From the NCBI GenBank assembly GCA_003024985.2, contig PXIH01S0000906.1: a stretch of 10,117 nucleotides of DNA. The stretch is one strand, 5' to 3'. This stretch comes from Euperipatoides rowelli (Eukaryota; Onychophora; Udeonychophora; Euonychophora; Peripatopsidae). Position numbers and translations under genes: made by a program. Position 1 is the stretch's first letter, and each line of letters starts with the position of its first letter. Shown here piece by piece: positions 1 through 6,736 of this stretch. The notes beneath the pieces are model-generated. The model was not told the DNA's origin. It was given only the letters and a program-made list of their open reading frames with translations, and did no database searches.

Positions 1-285
1 ACTCAGCTTGATACAATTTTTGTTGCCACATCTTTATTTTAAGCGCAGTCTGATACAGTTTGTGTTGCCACCTCTTATCGCACTCACGTTGATACAATTT
101 GGCTTGCCACCTTTTATTTGGCATACACAATCTGATACATTTGGTGTTGCCACCTCTTTATTTTGAACACTCAATCTAATATAAATTGTTTTGAAAGCCC
201 TTTTATTTTGCACACTCAATCTGATTCAATTGGTGTCTCCACCGCTTTTATTTTGAACACTCAGCCAAATACAAATTGTGCAGCT
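1..285. repeat. Degenerate minisatellite, about 44 bp unit, seven copies
   Basis: Seven diverged tandem units are visible, anchored on the word TGATACA or its variants at about 9, 51, 90, 133, 177, 222 and 267. Spacings are 42, 39, 43, 44, 45 and 45 bases. Each unit carries in order an A/C-rich ACTCAATCTGATACAATT block, a GTTGCCACC block (lost in some units) and TTTATTTTG. The first unit touches the window edge, so the array continues to the left. Because several spacings are multiples of three, both strands show short open frames with repeated peptides (for example SVQNK on the minus strand). These follow from the periodicity and are not evidence of a gene. Confidence 0.85.
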
Positions 286-497
286 GAAAGAAAATTATTT
301 TATGCTTTTAATGAAAATAAGTTTGTCATATTGCAAAACTTGTTTTTACTTACAGTGTTTTTTTTTTACTAGCATTACATAAGCATTCATTAGAATGTAT
401 TGAATATAGTGAACTGTCATTGACATTGTTCTATTTATGTTTATTTAATTCTGGAATGCAAAGTCTGTTATCTTGATCAGTAAAATTTTCTGTTGAT

Positions 498-519
498 AAA
501 AAAAAGGGGGGAGGAGGTA
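498..519 (+). repeat. Purine 22-mer, copy 1 (A8 G6 AGGAGG TA)
   Basis: Eight A, six G, then AGGAGGTA. An exact 22-base copy occurs at 885-906. Apart from the T near its 3' end the block is all purine. Both copies follow a TGTT-containing flank, and beyond that the flanks do not match. It may be the remnant of a repeat tail or a purine tract prone to triplex formation; nothing more can be read from it. Confidence 0.7.
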
Positions 520-884
520 TTTATCTTCTTTTAAATCACTTTCTTTCTTGTCAATCATTGTTATTTTTAACCTTGGTGCGTTACTTCCTTATAATTCATA
601 CTAAATTAAATTATATTATGTAAAAAAAATTATCTTGTGGGTGAAATGTTTAATTATAATAATTACAACAGTAAGTTTTGGTAATTAAGTTATATGAATT
701 TAAAAATAAATCAGTTTTTTTTTAATTTTTTTTTTTTTTTTTTTACGAATTATGTTACAAGATTTGTGCACAATAAAATTCTTACAAGTCAACGGCTAAA
801 AATTGTCATTGTGTGTTGTGTTTTTTGATCCTCTCCCCTTTTCCTCTTTATAATGAAATCATGATATTATAGACTATGTTTGTT

Positions 885-906
885 AAAAAAAAGGGGGGAG
901 GAGGTA
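885..906 (+). repeat. Purine 22-mer, copy 2
   Basis: Identical over 22 bases to the block at 498-519 and in the same orientation, 387 bases downstream. The exact identity of A and G run lengths is notable because such runs normally drift. Confidence 0.7.
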
Positions 907-1006
907 GGCTACATTATTATTGCATTAATGACATTGTTTTTTTATGTACTTGTTGGTGATGAGACTCAGAATTTACATTGTATAGGCCTACTAAATACTG
1001 TATATT

Positions 1007-1035
1007 GTATATACTATTTTACATATAGTATATAC
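1007..1035. repeat. AT-rich hairpin in duplication copy 1
   Basis: GTATATACTA (1007-1016) and TAGTATATAC (1026-1035) form a perfect 10-bp inverted repeat with a 9-base loop. Just downstream AGTTATA (1040-1046) and TATAACT (1052-1058) form a second perfect inverted repeat with a 5-base loop. Confidence 0.75.
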
Positions 1036-1191
1036 TGTAAGTTATACTGTATATAACTTGTTTATTAATGTTTTAATCAAGTTCTATNAGTTCTATATTT
1101 ATTACTTTAATAAATTTTTCTAATATTGTTGATTATGTAGTTTGTATTACCTAATATTGTAGGTACGGTAACCTATTAAAGCATGTATATT

Positions 1192-1220
1192 GTATATACT
1201 ATTTTACATATAGTATATAC
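1192..1220. repeat. AT-rich hairpin in duplication copy 2
   Basis: The same 10-bp arms occur at 1192-1201 and 1211-1220. The second hairpin of copy 1 survives here only as its outer AAGTTA/TAACTT arms (about 1223-1228 and 1238-1243), because the loop region has a different sequence. Confidence 0.75.
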
Positions 1221-1349
1221 TGTAAGTTAATTTTTCTCTAACTTGTTTATTAATGTTTTAATCAAGTTCTATATTTATTACTTTAATAAATTTTTCTAAT
1301 ATTGTTGATTATGTAGTTTGTATTACCTAATATTGTAGGTACGGTAACC

Positions 1350-1357
1350 TATTAAAG
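1350..1357. repeat. Left target-site duplication of the hAT-like element
   Basis: TATTAAAG lies directly before the left terminal repeat. The eight bases after the right terminal repeat are GTATAAAG (2533-2540); 5 of 8 match in register, more if one T was lost. An 8-bp duplication is the hAT signature. The match is weak, as expected for an old insertion. Confidence 0.45.
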
Positions 1358-1626
1358 CAAGGGTCGTCAACCTTTTTATACCTACCGCCCACTTTTGTAT
1401 TTTGTTGTTGATAAAATTTACGTACCGACCACCGGTGCCACGGTAGCATAACTAATTTAGCGCAATTGCGAAGTAATTTTTAGAGGGGAGTGTTTATAAA
1501 AAAAATTGTACCGTGCTTAAATTATTATTTTTATTTATACAGTACTTTGTGTAAATGTTTATATAGAGATAATTTAAATTAAATGAATTTCTCCATCGAT
1601 ACAGAGCTTACTAGTGTGGGACCTGT

Positions 1627-1729
1627 TTAAATTGAAAAAAAAAAAATTAGATGTGAAAACAAAGTTTATTGAGATGCTTAAATTGAAAAAAAAATGGTTA
1701 AACATTGAAATAAAGTTTATGAAAATCGA
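1627..1729. repeat. Two-copy direct repeat, 51 bp period
   Basis: Copies at 1627-1677 and 1678-1729 share TTAAATTG followed by poly-A, then an A-rich middle and AAAGTTTAT. They are diverged but in perfect tandem register. They lie inside the hAT-like element and may be an internal duplication of it. Confidence 0.6.
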
Positions 1730-1903
1730 AGCTGCTTATTAGTAACAGATTCGATGAAACCCATCTCAGATACTCAGGTAAATAGCCGCAAGCTTATTTC
1801 TTTTTTTGAGACATCATACATGGATTCATATGGACGTGTGCTTACTTTCACAAATCTAACTATGTAGTCTAGTCTACTGTATGTACTGCACACATTGAGT
1901 GTG

Positions 1904-2193
1904 CACACTAGCGTCTGGATCCCAGATATGCATTGTCCGCCAGCCCAAAATCAGCCAATCAGAGGTTAGCTTGCATTCTATCTGCAGTAGAGTGTGTTAT
2001 TTTATTTATTACTTATTTTTTTAATATGCTTTAATATTTATGTTGGAGTTAGGTTCAGTGTGCAGTTAAAGTTAGAGATCCTTTAATTTGCTATTAATCC
2101 TATTATATTCATGTTGGAGTTAGGGTCAAGGTGCGGTTAAAGTTCGTTTTGGGTTGGAAGGAAATGCATATCTGGGATCCAGACACAAGTGTG
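1904..2193. mobile_element. Nested inverted-repeat element (MITE-like), about 290 bp
   Basis: A perfect 22-bp inverted repeat (GTCTGGATCCCAGATATGCA plus TT) lies at 1913-1934 and 2163-2184. It extends outward imperfectly to CACACTAGC at the left and its partner ending AGTGTG at the right, giving termini near 1904 and 2193. Inside is a 34-bp direct repeat (about 2040-2074 and 2111-2145, 71 bp apart) containing GTTGGAGTTAGG and GTTAAAGTT, reminiscent of degenerate TTAGGG-type text. The left terminus contains CACTAG, which hints at a CACTA-type element, but no matching target duplication was found, so the superfamily is open. It sits inside the hAT-like element and is therefore the younger insertion, unless it is an integral part of it. 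Confidence 0.65.
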
Positions 2194-2464
2194 AGCTACA
2201 TCAGCGTCAATTCACATTTAATGAAAATCACAACATATTTCTGAAGCAGATAAGTTTTAAATTATAAATTAAAAATTTGACATTTATAAAAGTAAGAATT
2301 TAAAATAATTAAATAAATAAAGTGTGATTTTTGAACTACTATTAACAGAAACAGATCACGACTGTTGACTGTGACAGCACATTATTACTGACAAAGAAAC
2401 TTTTGTAACAGTGGACAAAAACCCCACTGCCCACCATGAAAGCGATATCGCCCACTTACCACTA

Positions 2465-2495
2465 GTACAGTGCCTATAATATATAGGCACTGTAC
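2465..2495. repeat. Perfect 14-bp hairpin next to the right hAT terminus
   Basis: GTACAGTGCCTATA (2465-2478) and TATAGGCACTGTAC (2482-2495) pair perfectly around a 3-base ATA spacer. Outside them the arms continue imperfectly: CGCCCACTTACCACTA on the left (from about 2449) against CCACTTGTGGGTGGTAGG on the right. This is a fold-back copy of the inner terminal sequence of the element, which also begins at about 1381. Confidence 0.85.
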
Positions 2496-2532
2496 CACTT
2501 GTGGGTGGTAGGAACCAAGTTGATGACTACTG

Positions 2533-2966
2533 GTATAAAGCAATAACTGAATTTTTTAAAAAAGAAAAATATTATACAGTAGGCCTACTGGTAATATTAT
2601 AGTTATTTGATTTTATTGTTCCTCACCTTTCTTGTGGGTGTTAAGGGAGGCCTGCAGATAAAAGAGGTAGTAATTACAGCCTAAATCTGTAAATAAAAGT
2701 TGGATTACTGTTTAATTTATTATATCGTAAGCTATACTCACTTTAATCAAATATGGTGTTATTCTTTATTGAATATACAAAGTTATTTATGTTAAATTTA
2801 CAGGTTGGCGGTTAATTAATTAATTTTTATTTGGATCACTTGTTGAAGACTTTTAGGTTATTAGTATGGTGTGGCATGTTTGAATGCTGGTAGTAATTAA
2901 TTGTAGTATGATTAATCTTTATTACTATTTTTATTAGCTAGCTCAGAGTTTTTGTGTACATGCTAA
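2533..2966. other. AT-rich spacer without a recognisable gene
   Basis: The stretch begins with GTATAAAG, the proposed right target duplication. It contains the perfect 14-bp palindrome CAGTAGGCCTACTG (2577-2590) and a (TTAA)n run around 2811-2827. No open frame or RNA gene is supported. Confidence 0.6.
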
Positions 2967-3167
2967 TTAGGTAATCTTGTCAACCAATTATTCTTAGTTG
3001 CTTATATTTACTACATAATCTCATTGAAAGAAAAACAGGAAGATATTTTAAAAAATAAAAATGATGTGTCTGAGAATGAACGCTACCAAGGACTACTTGC
3101 ATTCAATCTCATGTCAAACCACCAGGATTTTAAATCTAGTTATACAAATTGTATACAAGTACGGTAA
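2967..3167 (+). other. Candidate exon or coding fragment, 66 open codons
   Basis: A frame free of stops runs from 2967 to the TAA at 3165-3167. From about residue 21 the composition changes from AT-rich to more protein-like, with stretches such as KEKQEDILKNKNDVSENERY and QGLLAFNLMSNHQDFKSS. The bases of that part are clearly richer in GC than the surroundings. There is no early ATG, so if real it would be an internal or terminal exon. Possible acceptors are the CAG at 3036-3038 or the AAAG ending at 3030, both with poor pyrimidine tracts. Possible donors are weak (GTACGG at 3159, GTAATA at 3164). No protein family was recognised. A LINE tail begins just downstream at 3177. It could equally be a chance frame or an eroded transposon. 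Confidence 0.3.
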
Positions 3168-3176
3168 TATATTAAT

Positions 3177-3197
3177 TTATTATTATTATTATTATTA
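3177..3197 (-). repeat. (TTA)7 microsatellite, probable 3' tail of the minus-strand LINE
   Basis: Seven exact TTA units; on the minus strand they read (TAA)n and directly follow the 3' end of the LINE fragment at 3256-3555. Short A-rich repeats at the 3' end are usual for LINEs of the CR1/Jockey type. Confidence 0.7.
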
Positions 3198-3205
3198 TGT
3201 AACTA

Positions 3206-3236
3206 GTGTGTAAGATAATCTAATCTTTTTACACAC
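3206..3236 (-). other. Hairpin at the 3' end of the minus-strand LINE
   Basis: GTGTGTA (3206-3212) pairs with TACACAC (3230-3236), and AGAT (3213-3216) pairs with ATCT (3223-3226). The loop is 6 bases and a 3-base bulge lies at 3227-3229. It sits between the stop codon of the reverse-transcriptase frame and the (TAA)n tail, the place where the element's own reverse transcriptase would bind in stem-loop-dependent LINEs. That role is inferred. Confidence 0.55.
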
Positions 3237-3255
3237 ACATATAATTATTGAGCTG

Positions 3256-3555
3256 TCAGTGTAAGTATTTATCACATCTATTCTTGAATTGAGTTAGAGA
3301 ATTCGAGTCTATTACCTCGCTTGGCAAACTATTCCACAGAGGGATCCGCCTATAGAAGAAAGTNGATAACCCATGTGTGGTTCTTTTTAGAGGTCTTTCC
3401 AAGTGAAATCTATGTCGTCTCAAATTAAGATNAGGAGTAAATACAAAATAATGTTCCTTATTATTGTCTATTACCACATACTTAAACATATTTATCAGGT
3501 TATTTATTATGAAGTTTAAAAAATGTCTACAGTCATCCAACACCTTATATTTTCT
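3256..3555 (-). pseudogene. C-terminal end of a CR1/Jockey-like LINE reverse transcriptase (dead 3' fragment)
   Basis: The minus-strand frame encodes about 99 residues ending at a stop at 3256. Near the end it contains RRIPLWNSLPSEV followed by LTQFKNRCDKY. This WNSLP...FK..LDKY layout is the usual C-terminus of CR1/Jockey-group LINE polyproteins, after the reverse-transcriptase domain. Upstream residues such as DDCRHFLNFIINNLINMFKY fit the weakly conserved stretch before it. An in-frame TAG precedes the fragment, and further homology upstream is not readable. Two ambiguous bases (3364, 3432) fall inside and give X residues. The element is 5'-truncated, as most LINE copies are, and keeps only its last part, a 3' hairpin and a (TAA)n tail. 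No activity is expected. Confidence 0.8.
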
Positions 3556-3721
3556 CTACAATACATTACCATGATACAATCTTGACTATACAACAGCTGC
3601 AATCAGGCATCTTACAAACTTCAGAAAGTTCAAAAGCTATCAGATCGAAAGATTGTGTTTGGAATGGTCCTTTCAAATACCAGCCAGGCTAGAGCAATAC
3701 TATTTGAAAAAAAAAAAATCT
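3556..3721. other. Unassigned stretch between two LINE ends
   Basis: Somewhat richer in GC than the surroundings, with an A12 run near 3707-3718. A plus-strand frame is open from about 3508 to a TAG after residues FKYQPG (about 3690), but no family was recognised. It may be an eroded upstream part of the plus-strand LINE fragment that follows. Confidence 0.35.
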
Positions 3722-3935
3722 AATAGTCTGGGTTGCTTTAAAACTCCGTCACAAAATTTATTTTTTAACTTGTTAGATTTTATTTATTTCCAAACATTTA
3801 TTTACTAATTGTTTTTATTTACATTTATTTGTTTTATTTATACATTGTACAAGCTCTATGTAAACAAAGGATTTGGAAGAGCACCTTCTATTGGTGAAAA
3901 TCCTGCTTGCTTATGTTAAATAAAGTAAATAAATT
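3722..3935 (+). mobile_element. 3' end of a second LINE (plus strand), eroded
   Basis: Translation gives SLGCFK at 3725-3742 and, one frame over, LKLRHKIYFLTC followed by TAG (3774-3776). Together these resemble the usual S..xFK..L+..L C-terminus of CR1/Jockey-like LINEs with a frameshift between them. About 90 bases downstream is a stem-loop (3868-3904) that matches the one in the larger LINE at 6924-6957, followed by an A-rich tail (AAATAAAGTAAATAAA). The stem-loop match supports the assignment more than the short peptide does. Confidence 0.5.
3868..3904 (+). other. LINE 3' stem-loop, copy A
   Basis: AGGATTT (3868-3874) pairs with AAATCCT (3898-3904), with a possible inner CACC/GGTG pairing (3882-3885 with 3893-3896). 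GGAA follows the left arm and GTGAA leads into the right arm, as in copy B at 6924-6957. An A/T-rich tail follows. Confidence 0.65.
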
Positions 3936-4484
3936 AGAAAATAATCATTTCAATATTTACTGTATGACGTATAGCAAACAAGTTGTTTAATAGTAACACA
4001 ATCAACCAAATCAACTGTTATTTTTTTTTTTAAAAACAAGATTATTATTCATGCACTTTGCCAATTATTGATGGGATAACAAAAGTAATCAAGAAACGAA
4101 AAGTCATTGACCGGTTGAAGATTTTAGCAAACATGTAGAATAGGTGGGATAAGGTATTATCTAATTGGGGAGATAAAAATGACATAATATATTCTTTGCT
4201 ATTTCATTTTTTTTTTTAAATTTGAATATTTAAAAAAAAAAAAATAGAATTCTGTACTATTGATAATATGTAATTTTGGAAATGTTCAATTCAGCTTTGA
4301 TCATTTTCAGCTAAAAATTATAATAAAATAATTTATTTGGTTAGTTTAATGTTAATACCACAATTAAATGTTAAAAGATTTATAAGGATTAGTAGTGATA
4401 ATAGCCTTGTTCTTATACTTTTAACTCTTCTCAATTAAATGCATATTTTATTTTTAACATTTTTTGCATGATGGGTGCAAGTTT
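3936..4484. other. AT-rich spacer without a recognisable gene
   Basis: Contains long poly-A and poly-T runs (for example near 4021-4033, 4209-4218 and 4231-4243). No open frame, RNA gene or transposon end was seen. Confidence 0.6.
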
Positions 4485-4715
4485 GCATGTCTGCTTTTCA
4501 GGAAACGTTTTGAGAACTTTAACCATGAAGCGAAGCACTGCAAAGGCCACACTTCTCTTTTAAGATATATTTTTTTAATATGTATAGAATGACATAGAAA
4601 TAGTTGGGCTCCCGACTAAGTTTTTTTCAAGTGCATCATTCAACACACAAGATTTTTATGACATCACCTGTTTTCGTAATTAGAAGCTCGACTCAGCATA
4701 GTGTTAAGAATGATT
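4485..4715. repeat. Old diverged segment, copy 1, with a splice-acceptor-like site
   Basis: The best-conserved part, about 4658-4695, matches 5225-5262: GTTTTC, then AATTAGAAGCT, with about 29 of 36 positions identical over 12 antisense codons. A weaker match appears further left (GGAAACGTTTTGAG near 4501 with GGAAAACATTATTC near 5093). Separately, CTGCTTTTCAG ending at 4501 is a good splice-acceptor match, followed by a GC-raised stretch with the frame KRFENFNHEAKHCKGHTSLL, open to a TGA at 4590-4592. No family was recognised for that peptide. Confidence 0.4.
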
Positions 4716-5082
4716 TTTGTATGGAGAAAAAAAAGTGTAGTTCTCAAGTGATAGGCTAATAAGCATTTAAAGTATATACACTGCTCACAGTCTTGAAATA
4801 ATAATAAAAACACAAGAGATAATCTATATATTGTATGGATAGAAGAATTTCACTGTGATAGGGAACCTTTTGTATGGGGGGGGGGGGATTTTGAACTTGT
4901 TTGGCCATTAATTGGACTTAAGACACAGACTTATATTTATATTTTACTTACAATACTGTATATTTTATAACAAACATATTTTAATGATAAACATTAATAA
5001 TTTTCAAAGTACCATACTTTACCAGAGATTTTCTTATAAAGTGAATCGTTCAAACACTGTGCTTCTCATTCTAATATAGTTT
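4716..5082. other. Spacer with a G12 run
   Basis: G12 lies at 4876-4887. Otherwise AT-rich with no readable gene. Confidence 0.55.
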
Positions 5083-5283
5083 ATGTCTCTCAAGGAAAAC
5101 ATTATTCAGCACTAAGCTGAATGAGAAGAGATGTGTCGGGTCAATCCATTAGCAGATTGGTCACTAGGGGGATACACAAAAATAATTGTGCTTTTGATTT
5201 AGATTTTATCATGAGCAGCTTTTACGACTTCCGCTGTTTTCTCAATTAGAAGCTGCACCTAACGTTGGTATCACACACAATAT
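5083..5283. repeat. Old diverged segment, copy 2
   Basis: Direct-orientation partner of the segment at 4485-4715, about 570 bases downstream. The strongest match is around CTGTTTTCTCAATTAGAAGC (near 5233-5252). Differences between the copies show no preference for third codon positions in either reading, so a diverged repeat is more likely than a conserved gene. A G6 run follows at 5290-5295. Confidence 0.4.
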
Positions 5284-5423
5284 TTTAATGGGGGGATAAT
5301 GATTTTTCCCACTGTAAAGTTTCCTGTCAAAGAATTAACTTCCTTTTTTAAACAATCAATTAACTTGAAGATTTTACATTAAATGATGAAATGATAAATA
5401 TTTCCAGCCCAATTTCTCTTTGA

Positions 5424-5663
5424 AAATTTGACATTCTGAATCCACTTTTTTGTAATTTTCTATATTGGATAATAACGATTACAAATGTAACAAATTTCAG
5501 ACTAGGCGACAATAGCCGGAGTTCGGTTAATATATTTAATTTGATCCAGAATGCATGTCATATTATGAGGCAACCAATCGGAAGCAAGAGTGGGAAGTTT
5601 TTCGTCATGATGCACTTTTTTAAAATTTTAATGTTTATGAAACATAAATATCATATTTGATGA
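5424..5663 (+). other. 79-codon open frame, possible fragment of a LINE reverse transcriptase
   Basis: A plus-strand frame is open from 5424 to the TGA at 5661-5663. Its middle reads NFRLGDNSRSSVNIFNLIQ. Text of the form G..DNSR....NLI occurs in the first conserved block of L1/Tx1-type reverse transcriptases, but the following catalytic block cannot be found. It directly precedes the readable part of the large LINE. It could be that element's own upstream domain, an older insertion, or chance. The first ATG lies well inside, so no start is proposed. Confidence 0.25.
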
Positions 5664-6736
5664 AAACAAATTCATAAAAAAATTATTGGTAAACTAGAAG
5701 TTTTAAATTGGTTTAATAGTTATCTATCCAACAGAAAGCAAACGACCCAAAATAAATAAAAAATTATATACTTTTATTACAAATGACTATGGTATGCCAC
5801 AGGGCTCTATTATAGCACCTCTTCTTTTCAACATATACCTAAATGATTTACCTAAAATAATGAAACATTGTTTCTCTTCATTATATCCAGATGATACAAC
5901 TTTGTACTTTGCACATCATAATCCAATCATTTTAAAATAAAAAATGGAAGACGATCTAGACACTTTATATGACTAGTTGTCTTCCAACGGTCTTAAACTT
6001 AATACATCTAAAACTAATTTTATAGTCATCGGATCAAAGAATAGAAAACAATTATCACACTCCTCTTCATTAACTTTTGGATCTAAATGGAAATAAAATT
6101 TACCAAAAGAATGAAATAAAAATCCTAGGTCTTATAATAGATGAAAATATGAACTGGAATAATCACATTTCAGCATTATGTAAAAAATCTACTGGTTTAA
6201 TATTTTTCCTAATGAAATTTAAAAAATTTCTTCACATAAACACCTTGTCTCATTTATAACTCTCTAATCCAATCAAAAATTGATTATTGCTCTGTAATCT
6301 ATAACAGTTGTAATAAAACAGCAGCTATGAAAATTCAAAAAGTGCAAAATCTGGCTGCTAGATTATTGGTTTTTGAGCCGGTAGGTCCATCGCAACCGAG
6401 GCCTTAAATACCCTCAACTGGAAAAATCTTGAGTCAAGAAGAAGATATTTCATTATAATTTTAACATGGAAATCTTTAAATAATCTGGCACCTAATTATA
6501 TGAAAAATCTTTTCATTAAAGCAAGCTCCATTCGTAATTATGAAACTAGAAATTCTAATTCTAAAAACATTTATATCACTAACAGAACCTCGGAAACTTG
6601 CGCTAGGTCCTTCAAAAACCAATCGTCAAAATTATGGAATCACATCCCAGATGAATTAAAAAGGGACACAAATTTACAAAAATTTAAATTAAAGCTAATT
6701 ATTTATGACATAATATCTGCACCTTATATTGTATAA
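5664..6736 (+). pseudogene. Broken LINE reverse transcriptase, palm to C-terminus
   Basis: Conserved blocks appear in the right order across shifting frames. LNWFNSYLSNRKQ is at 5706-5744. GMPQGSIIAPLLFNIYLND (the PQG block, reverse-transcriptase motif B) is at 5791-5847. YPDD (5884-5895) stands where the catalytic YADD belongs; one base change turns A into P. LKLNTSKTNFIVIG follows at 5992-6033, KILGLIIDENMNWNNHI at about 6116-6166 (the usual LG(V)..D..L.W..H block), QKVQNLAARLL at about 6337-6369, and LWNHIPDEL...FKLKL near the end. The reading needs frame changes near 5750, 6080, 6245 and 6390. In-frame stops interrupt it at 5938-5940 and 5974-5976, the latter where family members have W. 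The part from 6377 to 6736 is open over 119 codons. In life the protein would reverse-transcribe LINE RNA at the target site; this copy cannot. Confidence 0.88.

Larger units (their letters stand above)
286..998. other. AT-rich spacer without a recognisable gene
   Basis: The stretch contains poly-T tracts (notably T19 at 726-744), the two purine 22-mers listed separately, and a TAGGCCTA palindrome at 983-990. No convincing open frame, RNA gene or transposon end was seen. Confidence 0.6.
999..1359. repeat. Head-to-tail tandem duplication (185 + 176 bp)
   Basis: Copy 1 is 999-1183 and copy 2 is 1184-1359, joined with no spacer. They appear identical except at two places. Copy 1 has 9 extra bases around the ambiguous base at 1088, where GTTCTAT is repeated. 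The stretch at about 1045-1055 of copy 1 differs from its counterpart at about 1225-1235 of copy 2. Each copy begins with an AT-rich hairpin and ends with the words TACGGTAACC and ATTAAAGCA. The right end of copy 2 coincides within 2 bases with the left end of the hAT-like element at 1358. The high identity suggests a recent duplication or an assembly effect near the N. Confidence 0.85.
1358..2532. mobile_element. Non-autonomous hAT-like DNA transposon, about 1.17 kb
   Basis: The left end (1358-1392) starts CAAGGGTCGTCAACC and continues to CCTACCGCCCAC. The reverse complement of the right end (2501-2532) starts CAGTAGTCATCAAC and continues to CCTACCACCCAC. They agree at about 24 of 32 aligned positions with one 3-base gap. 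Starts of the type CAGNGGTCNNCAACC are typical of hAT elements. Diverged 8-bp flanks fit an hAT target duplication. No transposase frame is visible inside, so the copy would depend on a partner. The interior holds a 51-bp direct repeat (1627-1729), a nested inverted-repeat element (1904-2193) and a strong hairpin beside the right end (2465-2495). The first bases overlap the end of the tandem duplication. Confidence 0.72.

Noticed and set aside
34-372. Overlapping open frames on both strands across the minisatellite
   Set aside because: They are produced by the tandem repeat itself; spacings of 43 and 44 break the frame and the peptides are imperfect repeats.
1690-1870. Short plus-strand frame inside the hAT-like element (LVTDSMKPISDTQ, then FFETSYMDSYGRV)
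   Set aside because: About 50 codons without a recognisable transposase motif; not enough to call a transposase remnant.
2811-2827. TTAATTAATTAA run as a functional site
   Set aside because: A simple AT-rich tandem word, expected in this composition.
3508-3693. Plus-strand open frame antisense to the minus-strand LINE (QLQSGILQTSESSKAIRSKD)
   Set aside because: It overlaps the start of the LINE fragment in antisense, has no clear start or splice border and matches no family.
5224-5282. Antisense peptides of the duplicated segment as a conserved protein
   Set aside because: Base differences are not biased to third codon positions and both frames are bounded by nearby stops.
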